DNA of 64,000 nucleotides from Hirundichthys speculiger. Lineage: Eukaryota; Chordata; Actinopteri; Beloniformes; Exocoetidae. Made by a program: the position numbers and the translations under genes. Location of the stretch: NCBI GenBank assembly GCA_018398805.1, contig JAGFBZ010002943.1, positions 62,001-126,000 on the forward strand, written 5' to 3'. Positions within the stretch are counted from its first letter, which is position 1. The number at the start of each line of letters is the position of its first letter. Below, in pieces: positions 22,188 through 33,400 of this stretch. The notes beneath the pieces are model-generated. The model was not told where the DNA came from and searched no databases. It saw only the letters and a list, made by a program, of their open reading frames with translations.

Positions 22188-22986
22188 AGAGTCTCGTGTT
22201 GCTTTTGGCATGGTGAAGAGGGTTTATGCAGTGGAAGAAAGAACACAGACAGACATATCGAGTGAATGTGAAGATTTATTTGAAAGCTGTGTTCCGGGAG
22301 TTCACCATATTCAGGTAAACCCAGCTGTTGCACCAGTGGTTCATCTTCTCAGAGAATCCTAGTAGCTCTGAGAAAAGATTTGGAAAAGGAATTAAAAAGG
22401 ATGGAAAACCTCGGTGTCACTGAAAAACAAACTGAGCCTACAGAATGGGTCAGCAGCATGGTGACAGTTGTAAAACCAAACAAAATCAGGATATGCCTTG
22501 ACCCGCAGAACCTGAACAAAGCAATATTACGAGAACACTATCCTCTGAAAACAGTGGAGGAAGTTGTGGCTGAGATGCCAGGAGCAAAAGTTTTCTCAGT
22601 TGTTGAAGCAAACCAAGGCTGTTGGCAAATCCAATTGGATGATGAAAGCTCAAAACTATGTACATTTAACTCACCCTCAGGACGATACAGATTTAAAAGC
22701 CTTCCCTTCTGAATATCTTCTGCCCCAGAAGTATTTCAGAGATGCTTGTCGCAGCATCTAGAAGGACTGGACGGAGTTGTCAATGTCATGGATGACATTC
22801 TTGTGTGGGGTGAAGACAAAGTCACATGACGACAGACTAAGGAAGCTGCTAGATCGACTCAGGAGTGTAAACTTGAAGTTCAATCGAAACAAATGCCAAA
22901 TTGGACTGAGTGAAATCAGCTACATAGGACATGTGCTGAGTCAAAATGGACTGAAACCTTACATGAATAAAGTGCGAGCCATATAA
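22188..22986 (+). pseudogene. Gypsy reverse transcriptase remnant
   Basis: The domain can be followed through ELKRMENLGV, VVKPNKIRICLDPQNLNKAI, FNSPSGRYRFKSLPF, an in-frame stop near 22710, then the catalytic box VMDD at 22785-22796 in the same frame. Sequence to YIGHVLSQNGLKP follows in a shifted frame, ending in a stop near 22984. The first catalytic motif, usually a Leu/Val-Asp-Ala form, reads VVEANQG, so its aspartate is replaced by glutamate. The copy is inactive. Confidence 0.8.
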
Positions 22987-23159
22987 GAAATCCCACAGCC
23001 AAAACACAAAGCAGAGCTTCAGAGATTCATGGGTATGGTGCAGTAGTTTGGGAAATTCATTCCAAACCTCTCAGAAGTATCAGCTCCACTCAGGAAGCTG
23101 CTGGAAGGAGATACCATCTGGTGCTGGGAGAGAGAACAACAAAAAAGCTTCACACGACT

Positions 23160-23575
23160 GCAGGAACTGGTGAGTAACACTCCTGTGTTACAATATTATG
23201 ATGTGGAGAAGCCTGTCACGCTGTCAGCTGATGCAAGTACAGGTGGACTGGGAGCAGCGATCCGACAAGAACAACATCCTGTTGCATACGGCAACAGAGT
23301 GCGAGCAAAGATATGCTCAAATAGAAAAAGAGCTGTTGGCTCTTGGGTGTGGAAAGTTTCATCAGTATTTGTTTGGCAGATGTGTTCAAGTTGAGATGGA
23401 TCACAAACCATTGGAGACTATATTTAAAAAGCCACTCCACAAAGCCCCTGCAGGGCTGCAGAAAATGTTAATGAGACTACAGAAATACAACCTACGTGTG
23501 ATGTACAGGCCTGGTAAAGAAATGCACATTGCAGATGCATTAAGCAGAGCCAGTTTGAGACACACTACACAGGAT
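23160..23575 (+). pseudogene. Gypsy RNase H remnant
   Basis: TPVLQYYDVEKPVTLSADAS, with the first catalytic Asp, and GGLGAAIRQ lie in one frame. YAQIEKELLAL, MDHKPLETIF and the ADALSRA end of the domain lie in another, after a shift near 23290-23320. RNase H would remove the RNA template during reverse transcription. Confidence 0.75.
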
Positions 23576-24990
23576 GGACAAGAAGATGAGCTGGACGTGA
23601 GCTACGTTCTCCAACAATTGCCCGTGTCAGAAGAAAAAAGTCAGCAGTTCAAAAATGCAACAAAAGAGGATGAAGAACTTTGTCTTGTCAGACAAGCAGT
23701 GCAAAATGGATGGCCTAACTCACGGAGCCAACTTCCGCTGACAATCCAAAAGTACTGGACTTTCAGAGAGGAGCTGACGTTTTCGGATGGTCTACTGTTC
23801 AAAAACTCCAAACTGGTTGTTCCTACAAAGATGAGAGAGGAGATGCTCAAGAAAATTCATGAGGCACATATGGGAATTGTGAAGTGTAAAGAAAGAGCAA
23901 GAGACATCCTGTTTTGGCCAGGTATGGCAAAACAAATTGAAGAAGTTGTGCAAAAATGTGCAGTGTGCAATAAACATAAAAACAACAATCAGAGAGAGCC
24001 CTTGATACCACATGAGGACCCTTCAACAGCATGGTCTAAAGCTGGAATAGACCTCTTCCATTTTAACAATGCTGAGTACATGATGTATGTCGATTACTAC
24101 TCAAAATACCGAGAAATTTCAAAATAAAGTGGTACTACAAGTAAACACATCGTTACAGCACTCAAGTCTATGTTTGCCAGACACAGGGTGCCGGATGAAC
24201 TGTTTTCTGTCAACGGGACTCAGCTGATAAGTGCGGAAATGCATGACTTTGCAACCACCTGGGAGTTCAAACATACAACATCAAGTCCAGGGTTTCCACA
24301 GTCAAACGGACATGCCGATCGAGCTAATCAAACAGTGAAAAATCTGCTGAAAAAAAGCTCAGGAGAGCTGCAGGGACCCATACATTACAGAAACACGCCG
24401 TTGGACAGAGTTGAGTATTCCCCTGCACAGCTCCTTATGGGAAGGCGGCTGAAAACTAAAATACCTATGTCAAATAACTTTTTAAAGCCAGGTGTGTACA
24501 GACATGTACGGAGCAGATTGATGAACAGACAAGAGAAGAAAAGACGCTACTTTGACCGTGGGACAAGGAAACTTCCCTTGGTGGACATAGGAGACAGTGA
24601 GAATCAGACAGCAAAAACATTGGCAACCTGCTGTTATACTGAAAAGACATGATCAACCAAGTTCATACATTGTACAGACTGACAATGAGCAAATCTACAA
24701 AAGAAACAAGAGACACATTCTGAAAACCAAAGAAATGCCAAGTTCTCCACATCAAACACAACATGAGACTGTGCAAGGTGTTGACAACTCATTGCCACTG
24801 TTGGAGAGTGAACAGCAGTTGGCAGGGACTGAAGCAGACAAAATGGACTACCAAGAAAGTCACATGCCTGTAAGGTCTCCTCCACAAACGCCAAAGTTGT
24901 CAGTGCTAACAGAGTCTGTGAACACTGCTTGTGGAAAAACTTCACGTTTTGGTAGACCAGTAAAAGTTCCTTTGAGATACAATGAATAAT
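23576..24990 (+). pseudogene. Gypsy integrase remnant with altered catalytic residues
   Basis: The N-terminal zinc motif (HEAHMG and CAVCNKH, HHCC) and the first catalytic Asp (AGIDLF) are in the frame ending at 24127. After that stop the core continues from 24170. There the second catalytic position reads SVNG, where SDNG is usual, and the third reads HADRANQ, where an ERxxQ-type Glu is usual (24317-24319). A second shift near 24600 leads into the C-terminal tail ending at 24989. Integrase would insert element DNA into the genome; two of three acidic residues are changed. Confidence 0.8.
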
Positions 24991-25159
24991 AACAGAAACT
25001 GTGTTGAGTTTTTAATTTGTTTATTCAAGAAGATTTGAAAAAAAATAGAGAGTAATGTGTTTTAGTAAGTGAAGAAAGTAGGATTGTGTGCTGTTAAGTT
25101 CTAACCTGTTAATTTTGGTGAAAGATTAAAAAAAAAAAAAAAAGCTTAAGAAAGGGAGA

Positions 25160-25304
25160 TGTCATATATTATGTTGTAGTACTGGAGTCACCACTAGGTG
25201 GTGCTATACGGTTACAAGTTCTGTACTGTATATGTTGAAGCTGCGCCAGTAAACACTGTTCAGTCTGATTCAACATGGCTCCTCCTTGACTCCAATATAT
25301 TACA
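25160..25304 (+). repeat. 3' LTR of the Gypsy element
   Basis: This intact 145-bp LTR begins TGTCATATATTATG and ends CCAATATATTACA. A purine tract lies immediately upstream and the GGCAG target duplication immediately downstream. It serves as the reference that defines the insertion in the 5' LTR. Confidence 0.9.
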
Positions 25305-25766
25305 GGCAGGTTGTTGGGTTTACTCAGGAGAAAACTTGACCAAGTGTGCTAGCATCAACCACGGCAAAACTCTCCAGTGTTTCCAGGTAAAAGCAACGGT
25401 TCAGGTGTGTTAAAAGTAACATTCTGTTGAGGTAAAAGACTGGATCTGATATTATCGATTTTACTTCTGAAGTGGATGCAAAGTCCTCGCAGAGGGCACC
25501 TGTTGGCGTCATGCAGGATTTATTAAAATTGGTGTTAGTTAAGAGATTGAAGGTGAAGAAAAGGAATTTAGGATTGTTGTTATTGTCTGATGAGTTTTGA
25601 AAAGTGGGATATTCCCGCCTGTTTGACTGCATTATTATAGGTTTTGAGCTGGTTGCGTAATATTTCATAGTGAACCGTTAGTTTTGTTTTTCTCCACCTT
25701 CTTTCAGCACTCCTGCATTTTCTTTTCAATTCTTTAGTGTTCTCATTTATCCACAGAGGTGTGGGT
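25305..25766 (-). pseudogene. L2-like LINE, 5' part beyond the Gypsy insertion
   Basis: The minus strand encodes NENTKELKRKCRSAERRWRK and then HYEILRNQLKTYNNAVKQA, the region between the endonuclease and reverse transcriptase of fish L2-type elements. Several stops follow towards the Gypsy border. Together with 17245-18303 and 14639-15652 it reconstitutes one 5'-truncated L2 copy of roughly 2.5 kb. A SINE abuts its 5' end. Confidence 0.7.
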
Positions 25767-25767
25767 T

Positions 25768-25970
25768 GGCCGCCCCGGTGGCGCAGTGGTTAGGGCAGGC
25801 GGCCATATACAGAGGCTACAGTCCTCATGCGGCTGGTCGTGAGTTCGATTCCCGGCTCGGCGACTCTTTCCCGCGTGTCTTCCCCGTTCTCTCTACCCCT
25901 CTTCCTGTCTCTCAACTTTCAATAAAGGCCACTAGAGCCAAAAAAATCTTTAAAAAAAAAGAATATCAGA
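25768..25970 (+). mobile_element. tRNA-derived SINE with A-rich tail
   Basis: The head shows an A box (TGGCGCAGTGGTTAGG, from about 25779) and a B box (GTGAGTTCGATTCCC, near 25840). A roughly 80-bp body and an AAAAAAATCTTTAAAAAAAAA tail follow. This is the layout of a Pol III SINE. The tRNA part is not a canonical cloverleaf, so I do not call a tRNA gene. Confidence 0.75.
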
Positions 25971-26144
25971 ATTTATTAACACAAATATTCAAAGGAACAA
26001 ACACTTGAATTAAGATCCTGATATCTACTAACTAAAAGACGACTAAACTAAACATAAGCAAATGACACATTCAATGGACCAGTGTAAACTTATATACATT
26101 TGTGCTGGGAACTATAGGTGTGTGTGTGTGTGGGAGAGATGTCT

Positions 26145-26310
26145 AAGATGGCCGCCGAGATCACGTGGTCTCGTCCCTCGACAAGATGGCCGCCGACTCG
26201 CGAGATGGGATGTCACAAGATGGCGGGCGAGATCACGTGGTGTTCTCGTCCCTCATCTAAGATGACCGCCAACTCACGCGATAGGACGTCACAAAATGGC
26301 GGACGAGACC
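26145..26310 (+). promoter_or_regulatory. Array of AAGATGGC, CACGTG and GACGTCA motifs
   Basis: Within 170 bp there are two AAGATGGCCGCC words, AAGATGGCGGGCG, AAGATGACCGCC and AAAATGGCGGACG, with ATCACGTGG twice and GATGTCAC or GACGTCAC words between them. AAGATGGCGGC is the known YY1 recognition core, CACGTG is an E-box, and TGACGTC is CRE-like. Whether they bind anything here is untested, and they may simply be transposon subterminal repeats. The CpG-rich DNA that follows (26340-27030) would fit a promoter. Confidence 0.35.
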
Positions 26311-27038
26311 GCGTGTAACTCGTCAGAAGGTGTTAGTATGAGACAGAGAAAAGGCAGAATAAAGTCCACGGCGAAAGGTGATTCCTGGCCACCGCGGTGA
26401 TCGCTCTGAGGATCTCCACGCAGGCTGAGGAGCACGGAGCAACTCTGCACTCACAGCGTGACCAGCTGATGGCGAGGAAACACTGCGATCACGTGGGTAA
26501 ACACGCACCGGCGGATTGCCGGCGGGCTCAATCATAACCACTGTAAACACAAGAAAACTGAATAATCCTGCGACTTGCAACCGCGACCCTGTGTTCTCAC
26601 AGATGCAGCAGTATGAACCACTCCACAGAGCTGCTCTGGTTCTGAACCGAGGAACGACGGGCGGGGTTGCTGTTCACAATGATAAAAACGAATAGACTAC
26701 GGCGGACCGATGGTCAGGTTCTAAACGTATACAAGCACAATGAAGACTGGATTAGCATACAGCTAAACTAAGCTCTGCCCAGACACCAAAAGCCTCTTAC
26801 TTGTTTCGCTTCTGGAAAGCGATCGATGGCGTGGTAGTGTCCCGGAAAGGTAATTATGCTTTGGGGGTGCGGCTTCGCCGCTGTTGGATTACGCTCCGTG
26901 GATGGTCAAGGAGCGGCTCTGCTGCGTTTCTTTCTCTCCTTCGGCTTCAGGGGGGTACAGGTTGGTGCTCCAGCGGGACCGGGTCCTGTAGGGTGCGCGT
27001 CGAGCCGATGGCATCTTCCCTGGGGCACCGAGCCTCTG

Positions 27039-29177
27039 TCCTCTACAGTTACCAGCAGTAGAGGACTCCTCTACAGTTACCAGCAGTAGGGGACTCCTCT
27101 ACGGTTACCAGCAGTAGAGGACTCCTCTACGGTTACCAGCAGTAGAGGACTCCTCTACAGTCACCAGCAGTAGAGGACTCCTCTACAGTTACCAGCAGTA
27201 GAGGACTCCTCTACAGTTACCAGCAGTAGAGGACTCCTCTACGGTTACCAGCAGTAGAGGACTCCTCTACAGTTACCAGCAGTAGAGGACTCCTCACCAG
27301 TCACTCCTCCACGGTTACCAGCAGTAGAGGACTCCTCTACGGTTACCAGCAGTAGAGGACTCCTCTACAGTTACCAGCAGTAGAGGACTCCTCTACGGTT
27401 ACCAGCAGTAGAGGACTCCTCTACGGTTACCAGCAGTAGAGGACTCCTCTACAGTCACCAGCAGTAGAGGACTCCTCTACAGTTACCAGCAGTAGAGGAC
27501 TCCTCTACAGTTACCAGCAGTAGAGGATTCCTCTACGGTTACCAGCAGTAGAGGACTCCTCTACAGTCACCAGCAGTAGAGGACTCCTCTACAGTTACCA
27601 GCAGTAGAGGACTCCTCTACAGTTACCAGCAGTAGAGGACTCCTCTACAGTCACCAGCAGTAGAGGACTCCTCTACAGTCACCAGCAGTAGAGGACTCCT
27701 CTACAGTCACCAGCAGTAGAGGACTCCTCCGCAGTCACCAGCAGTAGAGGACTCCTCCGCAGTCACCAGCAGTAGAGGACTCCTCTACGGTTACCAGCAG
27801 TAGAGGACTCCTCTACAGTTACCAGCTGTAGAGGACTCCTCTACGGTTACCAGCAGTAGAGGACTCCTCCGCAGTTACCAGCAGTAGAGGACTCCTCTAC
27901 GGTTACCAGCAGTAGAGGACTCCTCTACAGGTTACCAGCAGTAGAGGACTCCTCTACGGTTACCAGCAGTAGAGGACTCCTCTACAGTTACCAGCAGTAG
28001 AGGACTCCTCCGCAGTCACCAGCAGTAGAGGACTCCTCTACGGTTACCAGCAGTAGAGGACTCCTCTACCGTTACCAGCAGTAGAGGACTCCTCTACGGT
28101 TACCAGCAGTAGAGGACTCCTCTACGGTTACCAGCAGTAGAGGGACTCCTCTACGGTTACCAGCAGTAGAGGACTCCTCTACGGTTACCAGCAGTAGGGG
28201 ACTCCTCTACTGGTTACCAGCAGTAGAGGGACTCCTCTACGGTTACCAGCAGTAGAGGACTCCTCTACGGTTACCAGAAGTAGAGGACTCCTCTACGGTC
28301 ACCAGCAGTAGAGGACTCCTCCGCGGTCACCAGCAGTAGAGGACTCCTCTACAGTTACCAGCAGTAGAGGACTCCTCTACGGTTACCAGCAGTAGAGGAC
28401 TCCTCTACGGTTACCAGCAGTAGCAGTAGAGGACTCCTCCGCGGTCACCAGCAGTAGAGGACTCCTCTACGGTTACCAGCAGTAGCAGTAGAGGACTCCT
28501 CCGCGGTCACCAGCAGTAGAGGACTCCTCTACGGTTACCAGCAGTAGAGGACTCCTCTACGGTTACCAGCAGTAGAGGACTCCTCTACGGTTACCAGCAG
28601 TAGAGGACTCCTCCACGGTCACCAGCAGTAGAGGACTCCTCCGCGGTCACCAGCAGTAGAGGACTCCTCCGCGGTCACCAGCAGTAGAGGACTCCTCCGC
28701 GGTCACCAGCAGTAGAGGACTTCTCTGCGGTTACCAGCAGTAGAGGATTCCTTTACGGTTACCAGCAGTAGAGGACTCCTCCGCGGTCACCAGCAGTAGA
28801 GGACTCCTCCGCGGTCACCAGCAGTAGAGGACTCCTCCGCGGTCACCAGCAGTAGAGGACTCCTCTACAGTTACCAGCAGTAGAGGACTCCTCCGCGGTC
28901 ACCAGCAGTAGGGGACTCCTCTACAGTTACCAGCAGTAGAGGACTCCTCTACAGTTACCAGCAGTAGAGGACTCCTCTACAGCAACCAGCAGTAGGGGAC
29001 TCCTCTACGGTTACCAGCAGTAGAGGACTCCTCTACGGTTACCAGCAGTAGCAGTAGAGGACTCGTCCGCGGTCACCAGCAGTAGGGGACTCCTCTACAG
29101 TTACCAGCAGTAGAGGACTCCTCCGTGGTCACCAGCAGTAGAGGACTCCTCTACGGTTACCAGCAGTAGAGGACTCC
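27039..29177 (+). repeat. 28-bp minisatellite, about 76 units
   Basis: The unit is TCTACRGTTACCAGCAGTAG followed by AGGACTCC. Each unit boundary forms a perfect 17-base inverted repeat, GTAGAGGACTCCTCTAC, and each unit also has a GGTNACC palindrome. Two main variants alternate in blocks, one with CTACRGTTACC and one with CCGCGGTCACC. Some units carry an extra CAGTAG. No stable reading frame exists. Confidence 0.95.
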
Positions 29178-29204
29178 CGCGTTGTCCTCAGATATCTTGA
29201 GCGC

Positions 29205-29395
29205 ATCTAGTTACCACGTGATCTTGTCCGCCCCCTGAAGTTGGGTTGGCACGTGGGTTGGCAGCCATCTTGATTGTGAAGGCAAGGCGACCATGTGATC
29301 TTGCCGCCAACTTGTGCAGCCATTGTTACAGTCCACTGCCATGTGGGTTGGAAGACATCTTGTTCCACAGACATTCACACTCACACACACATCTA
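29205..29395 (-). repeat. Inverted counterpart of the AAGATGGC/CACGTG array
   Basis: On the minus strand this reads (GT)n, CAAGATGTC, ATGGCTGC, GGCGGCAAGATCACATGG, AAGATGGCTGCC, CCACGTG and CAAGATCACGTGG. The composition is the same as at 26119-26320 but in reverse orientation and more diverged. Confidence 0.55.
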
Positions 29396-29479
29396 CATTT
29401 TCCCCGACACACATAAAAATCGACATTTTTGTCCTATTTCATGTTTGTTTGCTTATGTGAGTTTAGCTGTCATCTATTC

Positions 29480-29704
29480 CAGTGATTTTCAACCCTGGTC
29501 CTCGACGCACCCTATCCAGCAGGTTTTAGAGGTTTCCCAGCTTCAACACACCTGATTTTAATTAATGGTCATTATCAGGTTGTCCTCAAAGTCTGCACAA
29601 GTCTGTTGATGACACAGCCACTTGTATCACGGTGTGAAGAAGAAGAGGAAACATCTAAAACCTGCTGGATAGTGTGCCTCGAGGACCAGGGTTGAAAATC
29701 ACTG
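29480..29704. mobile_element. hAT-type MITE
   Basis: The termini CAGTGATTTTCAACCCTGGT and its reverse complement (ending TTGAAAATCACTG) are perfect inverted repeats. They are flanked by the exact 8-bp duplication ATCTATTC (29472-29479 and 29705-29712). It is 225 bp long and non-coding. Confidence 0.92.
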
Positions 29705-29719
29705 ATCTATTCTACTAAA

Positions 29720-32199
29720 TATCAGAAACTTGATCCAAGCGTTTGTTCATCTTAATACTCTTTCGGTTATTCTCTACGCGTTTGTAGCATTTCCTGGTTG
29801 TAAAGGTCTGTGCTCGGACTCACTCCTTCTCCGTTGCTCTATAGCGCCACACCTGGTCACAGACATGGAATAACAGGCAATTAGAGACTGATTGTGCCGC
29901 TTAGTTTTTGTTTCCTGATTATCAGGTGGTGCCCCATTTTAATTTATTAATTTTGTTAATACATTTCTTGTGTTATAAATAGCCGTATTAAAACACTTAT
30001 TAATAACTCTTTAAAAACTAAACGAGCACTTTATATCCCCAACCATTTTGTTGCAGTTCTTTGACTGACCACTAGGTGCTGGCTCCAAAACAGAGCAAAT
30101 ATCCATAAACTCTCCTGTTAAAATGGCCAACTTTGCAGCAGAAATAAACAGACTTACAGCCTGGTACAAAAACAAAAACAGTCTCTATAGTTAGATTTTA
30201 TATCCATGACAACTGTACAGGGGTGATTTCTTTTTCTACCACATCAGGTAAAATTATATAAAGCAACTATAACAATTTATGGAAGCCAGCTGATCAAGTG
30301 GTGACTGATATAGCAGACGGCTAGCTGTCATAACTTTAGCTACCTAGTGCTTAGCATTATATTTACTTCAGGGTATCTTCTAAGCTGCAAATTAAAACCT
30401 AATAAAGCATAATCACTCATGTTTTCAAGAGAATACATTTTGTTGTGTTGATTGTACGAACGGACCACCATGGCTGGCTGTGAGTTGGTCTAGAAGGGTC
30501 TGACGAAAGGACTTTGTGCTGGGACCTGCAGTAATCATCCCACAGTTTGCAGGCTGATGGAGGTAGGACACCTGACTGCAGTGGTTCTGATTACCACATC
30601 AACCGAGAGAATAAATGACCTGCAATCGGTGGGCACCAGAGGACCTCTACTAATCCTCATTTAAGCTTTGACCACTCTGGTTGTCATTTCAGTAGCGACA
30701 TTTGGAATTAGGATGTTGGTACAGATGTGGTCAGGATAAATGTAAAGTAATATCAGTTAGTGTCACTGGTTAACATAAGCCAAGACAGCCAAGCTAAAAT
30801 TGCTAACTGTAACTGAACTAGAGAAAAATGTTCCAGCCGGCTTCTCTGTGTTGTTCGTTCTATGCACATGGCACCGCACAGGAAAAAGGGGTTTAAAAAG
30901 CACTCTTAATGAAACCTGTGGATGACATCACGGAGTGTTTGTCCAGTTCTTCATATACAGTTTATAGTCTAGCTTTTTCAGAAATGGGAGTGAATCAAAG
31001 TGAAGATTTGATGAGATCTGTAGGGTTCCTTAGCTAGGCTGTTTTTTGTTTTTTTTTATGATTTGGCATTACGCAAATTTGGACTGGACTGAACTGGATG
31101 GAATTTGATTATAGATAGATTACAGCAAATTGTATTTAATTGAATATAACTGGATTCTAATTGGACTGAACTGGAGTTTATTTAATGGGACTGATGTGAA
31201 ATTGCTAACTTTCAGCGTAAAGAGCCTTGATGTGACTGTGCAGGTGAATTTGCTTTGTACAAATAAACTGAATTAAACTGAAATCTGACTTATGAGAATT
31301 GACTGGTCAGTCAACGAATGTGACCCATGTAATTTTGAATACGTCTGATTTTGCAACTTTTATGATGTTTGTAATAAATCTGTTGTGTGTATATATAACG
31401 TGCATGTGAGTGTGTGTTAGGTTTTTACAATATTTGATGGAAGGCAGGTGGGCTTTCATGCTGGACTGACTTTCTGACATGTGGAGGAAAATGTGGAAGG
31501 CTAAGTGAGTTTCTACCTGGTACCATCCGCAAGCCAGCTGCAGTTCCACCTGCAGACAGGTGGTTACCTGCATCTGTCTCATCAAAGAGGCAGTTAATGT
31601 TTGAACGGTCATGTTGGAGGTGGACACGGTTAATCCCAGAGGTCTTCATGGCCTTAGTCAGGCAGTAGAGCGAGACCACAGAGTTTCCATGGCCTAATGT
31701 TTTATCAATCTTCATTAAAACAAACCTTTCACTGTGGTTAAACATTACACAATTAATGGTTACATGTCAAACAGGAACTTTGCTCTCTGAAACACACTTT
31801 TAATTCACACACACTACAGAAAGTGTTTTGCCCTAGAGGCAGGTGAATTGTGGGAAAACTACAGAAATTCCTGCTTCTTTCAGCAATTTTGTGACTTTTA
31901 TTGGAACTGCACCTGAATGCATGTTCTCAGAGTTTATATCATTTAAATACTATATATATTCTTTGAAGTCTCTGGCATACCTGTAGCAGCAGAACATGCA
32001 CTGAAATGATTGTGACTCGCATACTTTGGGTGCTGCAGTATATCTGCAGTGGCTTTTAGCCTCGTTGTCCTGATTACTGACAATGGATGGGTTTTAAAAC
32101 AAAAATGAACCAAATGCCTGAAGAAACCACCACTAGTGTGGGGTTGCATTACTGACTACAGGACTGAGCTTGCTAATTGTTAGTTGTCTTTTCTCTGTT
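29720..32199. other. Intronic sequence, no gene seen
   Basis: About 2.5 kb without a recognised gene or delimited repeat. A phrase TCAGGTGGTGCCCC followed by TTTAATTTATTAATTTT near 29925 resembles the end of the unidentified insertion at 22120-22170 and may be another fragment of it. Short ACTGAACTGGA-type runs occur near 31080-31200. Confidence 0.35.
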
Positions 32200-33400
32200 C
32201 CACACACTTCCTCACAGAGGGTCTAGAGTTTTTGTGAAATACATGCAAAGGTAAATGTAAATGAGCTTTGTGATCATGAACTTTTCAGAAGATCTGGAAT
32301 CCATCTGTGAGATGGAAGCATCTTTAGAAAGCTTTAGAAAGAAGGTGTTCCCAGGCCAAATGGGACATATAATCCTTCCGGCATGTCTTGAGTCTTCCTT
32401 ATGGTCTTCTCCTAGTTGGACATGCCTGAAACACCTCCCACAAGAGGCATCGTCACCAGAAACCCAAACCACCTCAGTTGGCTCCTCTTGATGTGGAGGA
32501 GCAGTCCTATTCCACGACTCTCCCAGATGGCTGAACTCCTCACTCTATCTCTGAGGAAGAGTCCAGCCACCCTGTGGAGAAAACTCATTTCAGACACTTG
32601 TATCCACAATCTCCTTCATTCAGGTACTATCTACAATTCATGACCAGAGGTGAGGGTGGGGATGAAGATCAACCGGTAAACAGAGCTCTCTCTTCACCAC
32701 AACAGACTGGTACCAGTGCAGACACTGCACTGATCCACCTGCCAATCTCTTGCTCCATTCTTCCCTCACATGTGAACATCTAAGAATCCGAGACTCAACA
32801 ACTGACTTGAGTCCAGTCTGCTTTCTTAAATAGAGGAATCACCTCTATCCTCTCACAGAGGAGTTGAAGATCTTTATGACATGTTCTTCTGATAGATGTT
32901 CCCAGCAATCCCTCACTAGATGTTTGGGTCTACCATGTCTGCCCACCACTTGATCCAACTCACCACCAGGTAGCGATCAGTTGGCAGCTCAGCTCCTCTT
33001 TTCACCCTCATGTCCCAAATATGGGACTACAGATCTGATGATACGACTGTAAAGTTGATCATCAAACTACGGCGTAGTGTCTCCTGATGCCATGTGCATT
33101 TGTGGACACTCTTATATTTGAACATGGACAGACTGTAACTACCACTGGCACAAAAGTCCAACTTCAGAACACTGCACAGATTCAAATCAGAGAGGGCGTT
33201 CCTCCCAATCACACCCCTCCAGGTACCACTGTTGTTGTCCGTATGAGCATTGAAGTCCCCCAGCAGAATGAAGGAGACCCCATTTGGAGCCTGTAAACTC
33301 ATGGAGCTCCCAGCCTTTGCCAATGCACATTGCACTGGACCCACATTGCCCCTTCTGCAAATGGTGAGCTCACAGGAGAGTAGTACTTGCTACATCCAGG
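32200..33400 (-). pseudogene. LINE fragment with endonuclease and ORF2 C-terminus, internally deleted
   Basis: On the minus strand, 33344-33027 encodes an apurinic-type endonuclease segment with FILLGDFNAHTDN and TWRGVIGRNALSDLN (the DFN motif is catalytic in this fold). The segment 32609-32212 encodes a C-terminal ORF2 end with MSFLHRVAGLFLRDRVRSS and QLRWFGFLV. The reverse transcriptase between them is largely missing, and the frame shifts repeatedly. It belongs to a fish non-LTR family; I do not assign the clade. Confidence 0.7.

Larger units (their letters stand above)
18304..25304 (+). mobile_element. Gypsy (Ty3-type) LTR retrotransposon, interrupted and degenerate
   Basis: The element is bounded by two 145-bp LTRs beginning TGTCAT and ending ATTACA, with a 5-bp target duplication GGCAG (18299-18303 and 25305-25309). 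The order gag, protease, reverse transcriptase, RNase H, integrase is that of Ty3/Gypsy elements. A primer-binding-site-like TGGTGTCAG starts at 19135 and a purine-rich AAGAAAGGGAGA precedes the 3' LTR. It inserted into the antisense L2 LINE. Frameshifts, stops, altered catalytic residues and a 1.9-kb insertion make it inactive. Confidence 0.9.
26118..29395. other. Composite locus: motif arrays in inverted orientation flanking a minisatellite
   Basis: Read inward, both ends show (GT)n, then repeated AAGATGGC-type and GATCACGTGG words, then unique GC-rich DNA on the left only, then a 28-bp minisatellite. The left array is at 26119-26320. The right array, on the opposite strand, is at 29205-29395. 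The arrangement resembles subterminal repeats of a large DNA transposon, but no transposase or clean TSD is visible. This interpretation is an inference. Confidence 0.45.

Noticed and set aside
25770..25860. Possible tRNA gene on the plus strand
   Set aside because: A conserved non-tRNA body and A-rich tail mark a SINE.
27039..29177. CRISPR-like array
   Set aside because: The units are contiguous with no unique spacers, and the setting is a vertebrate intron. It is a minisatellite.
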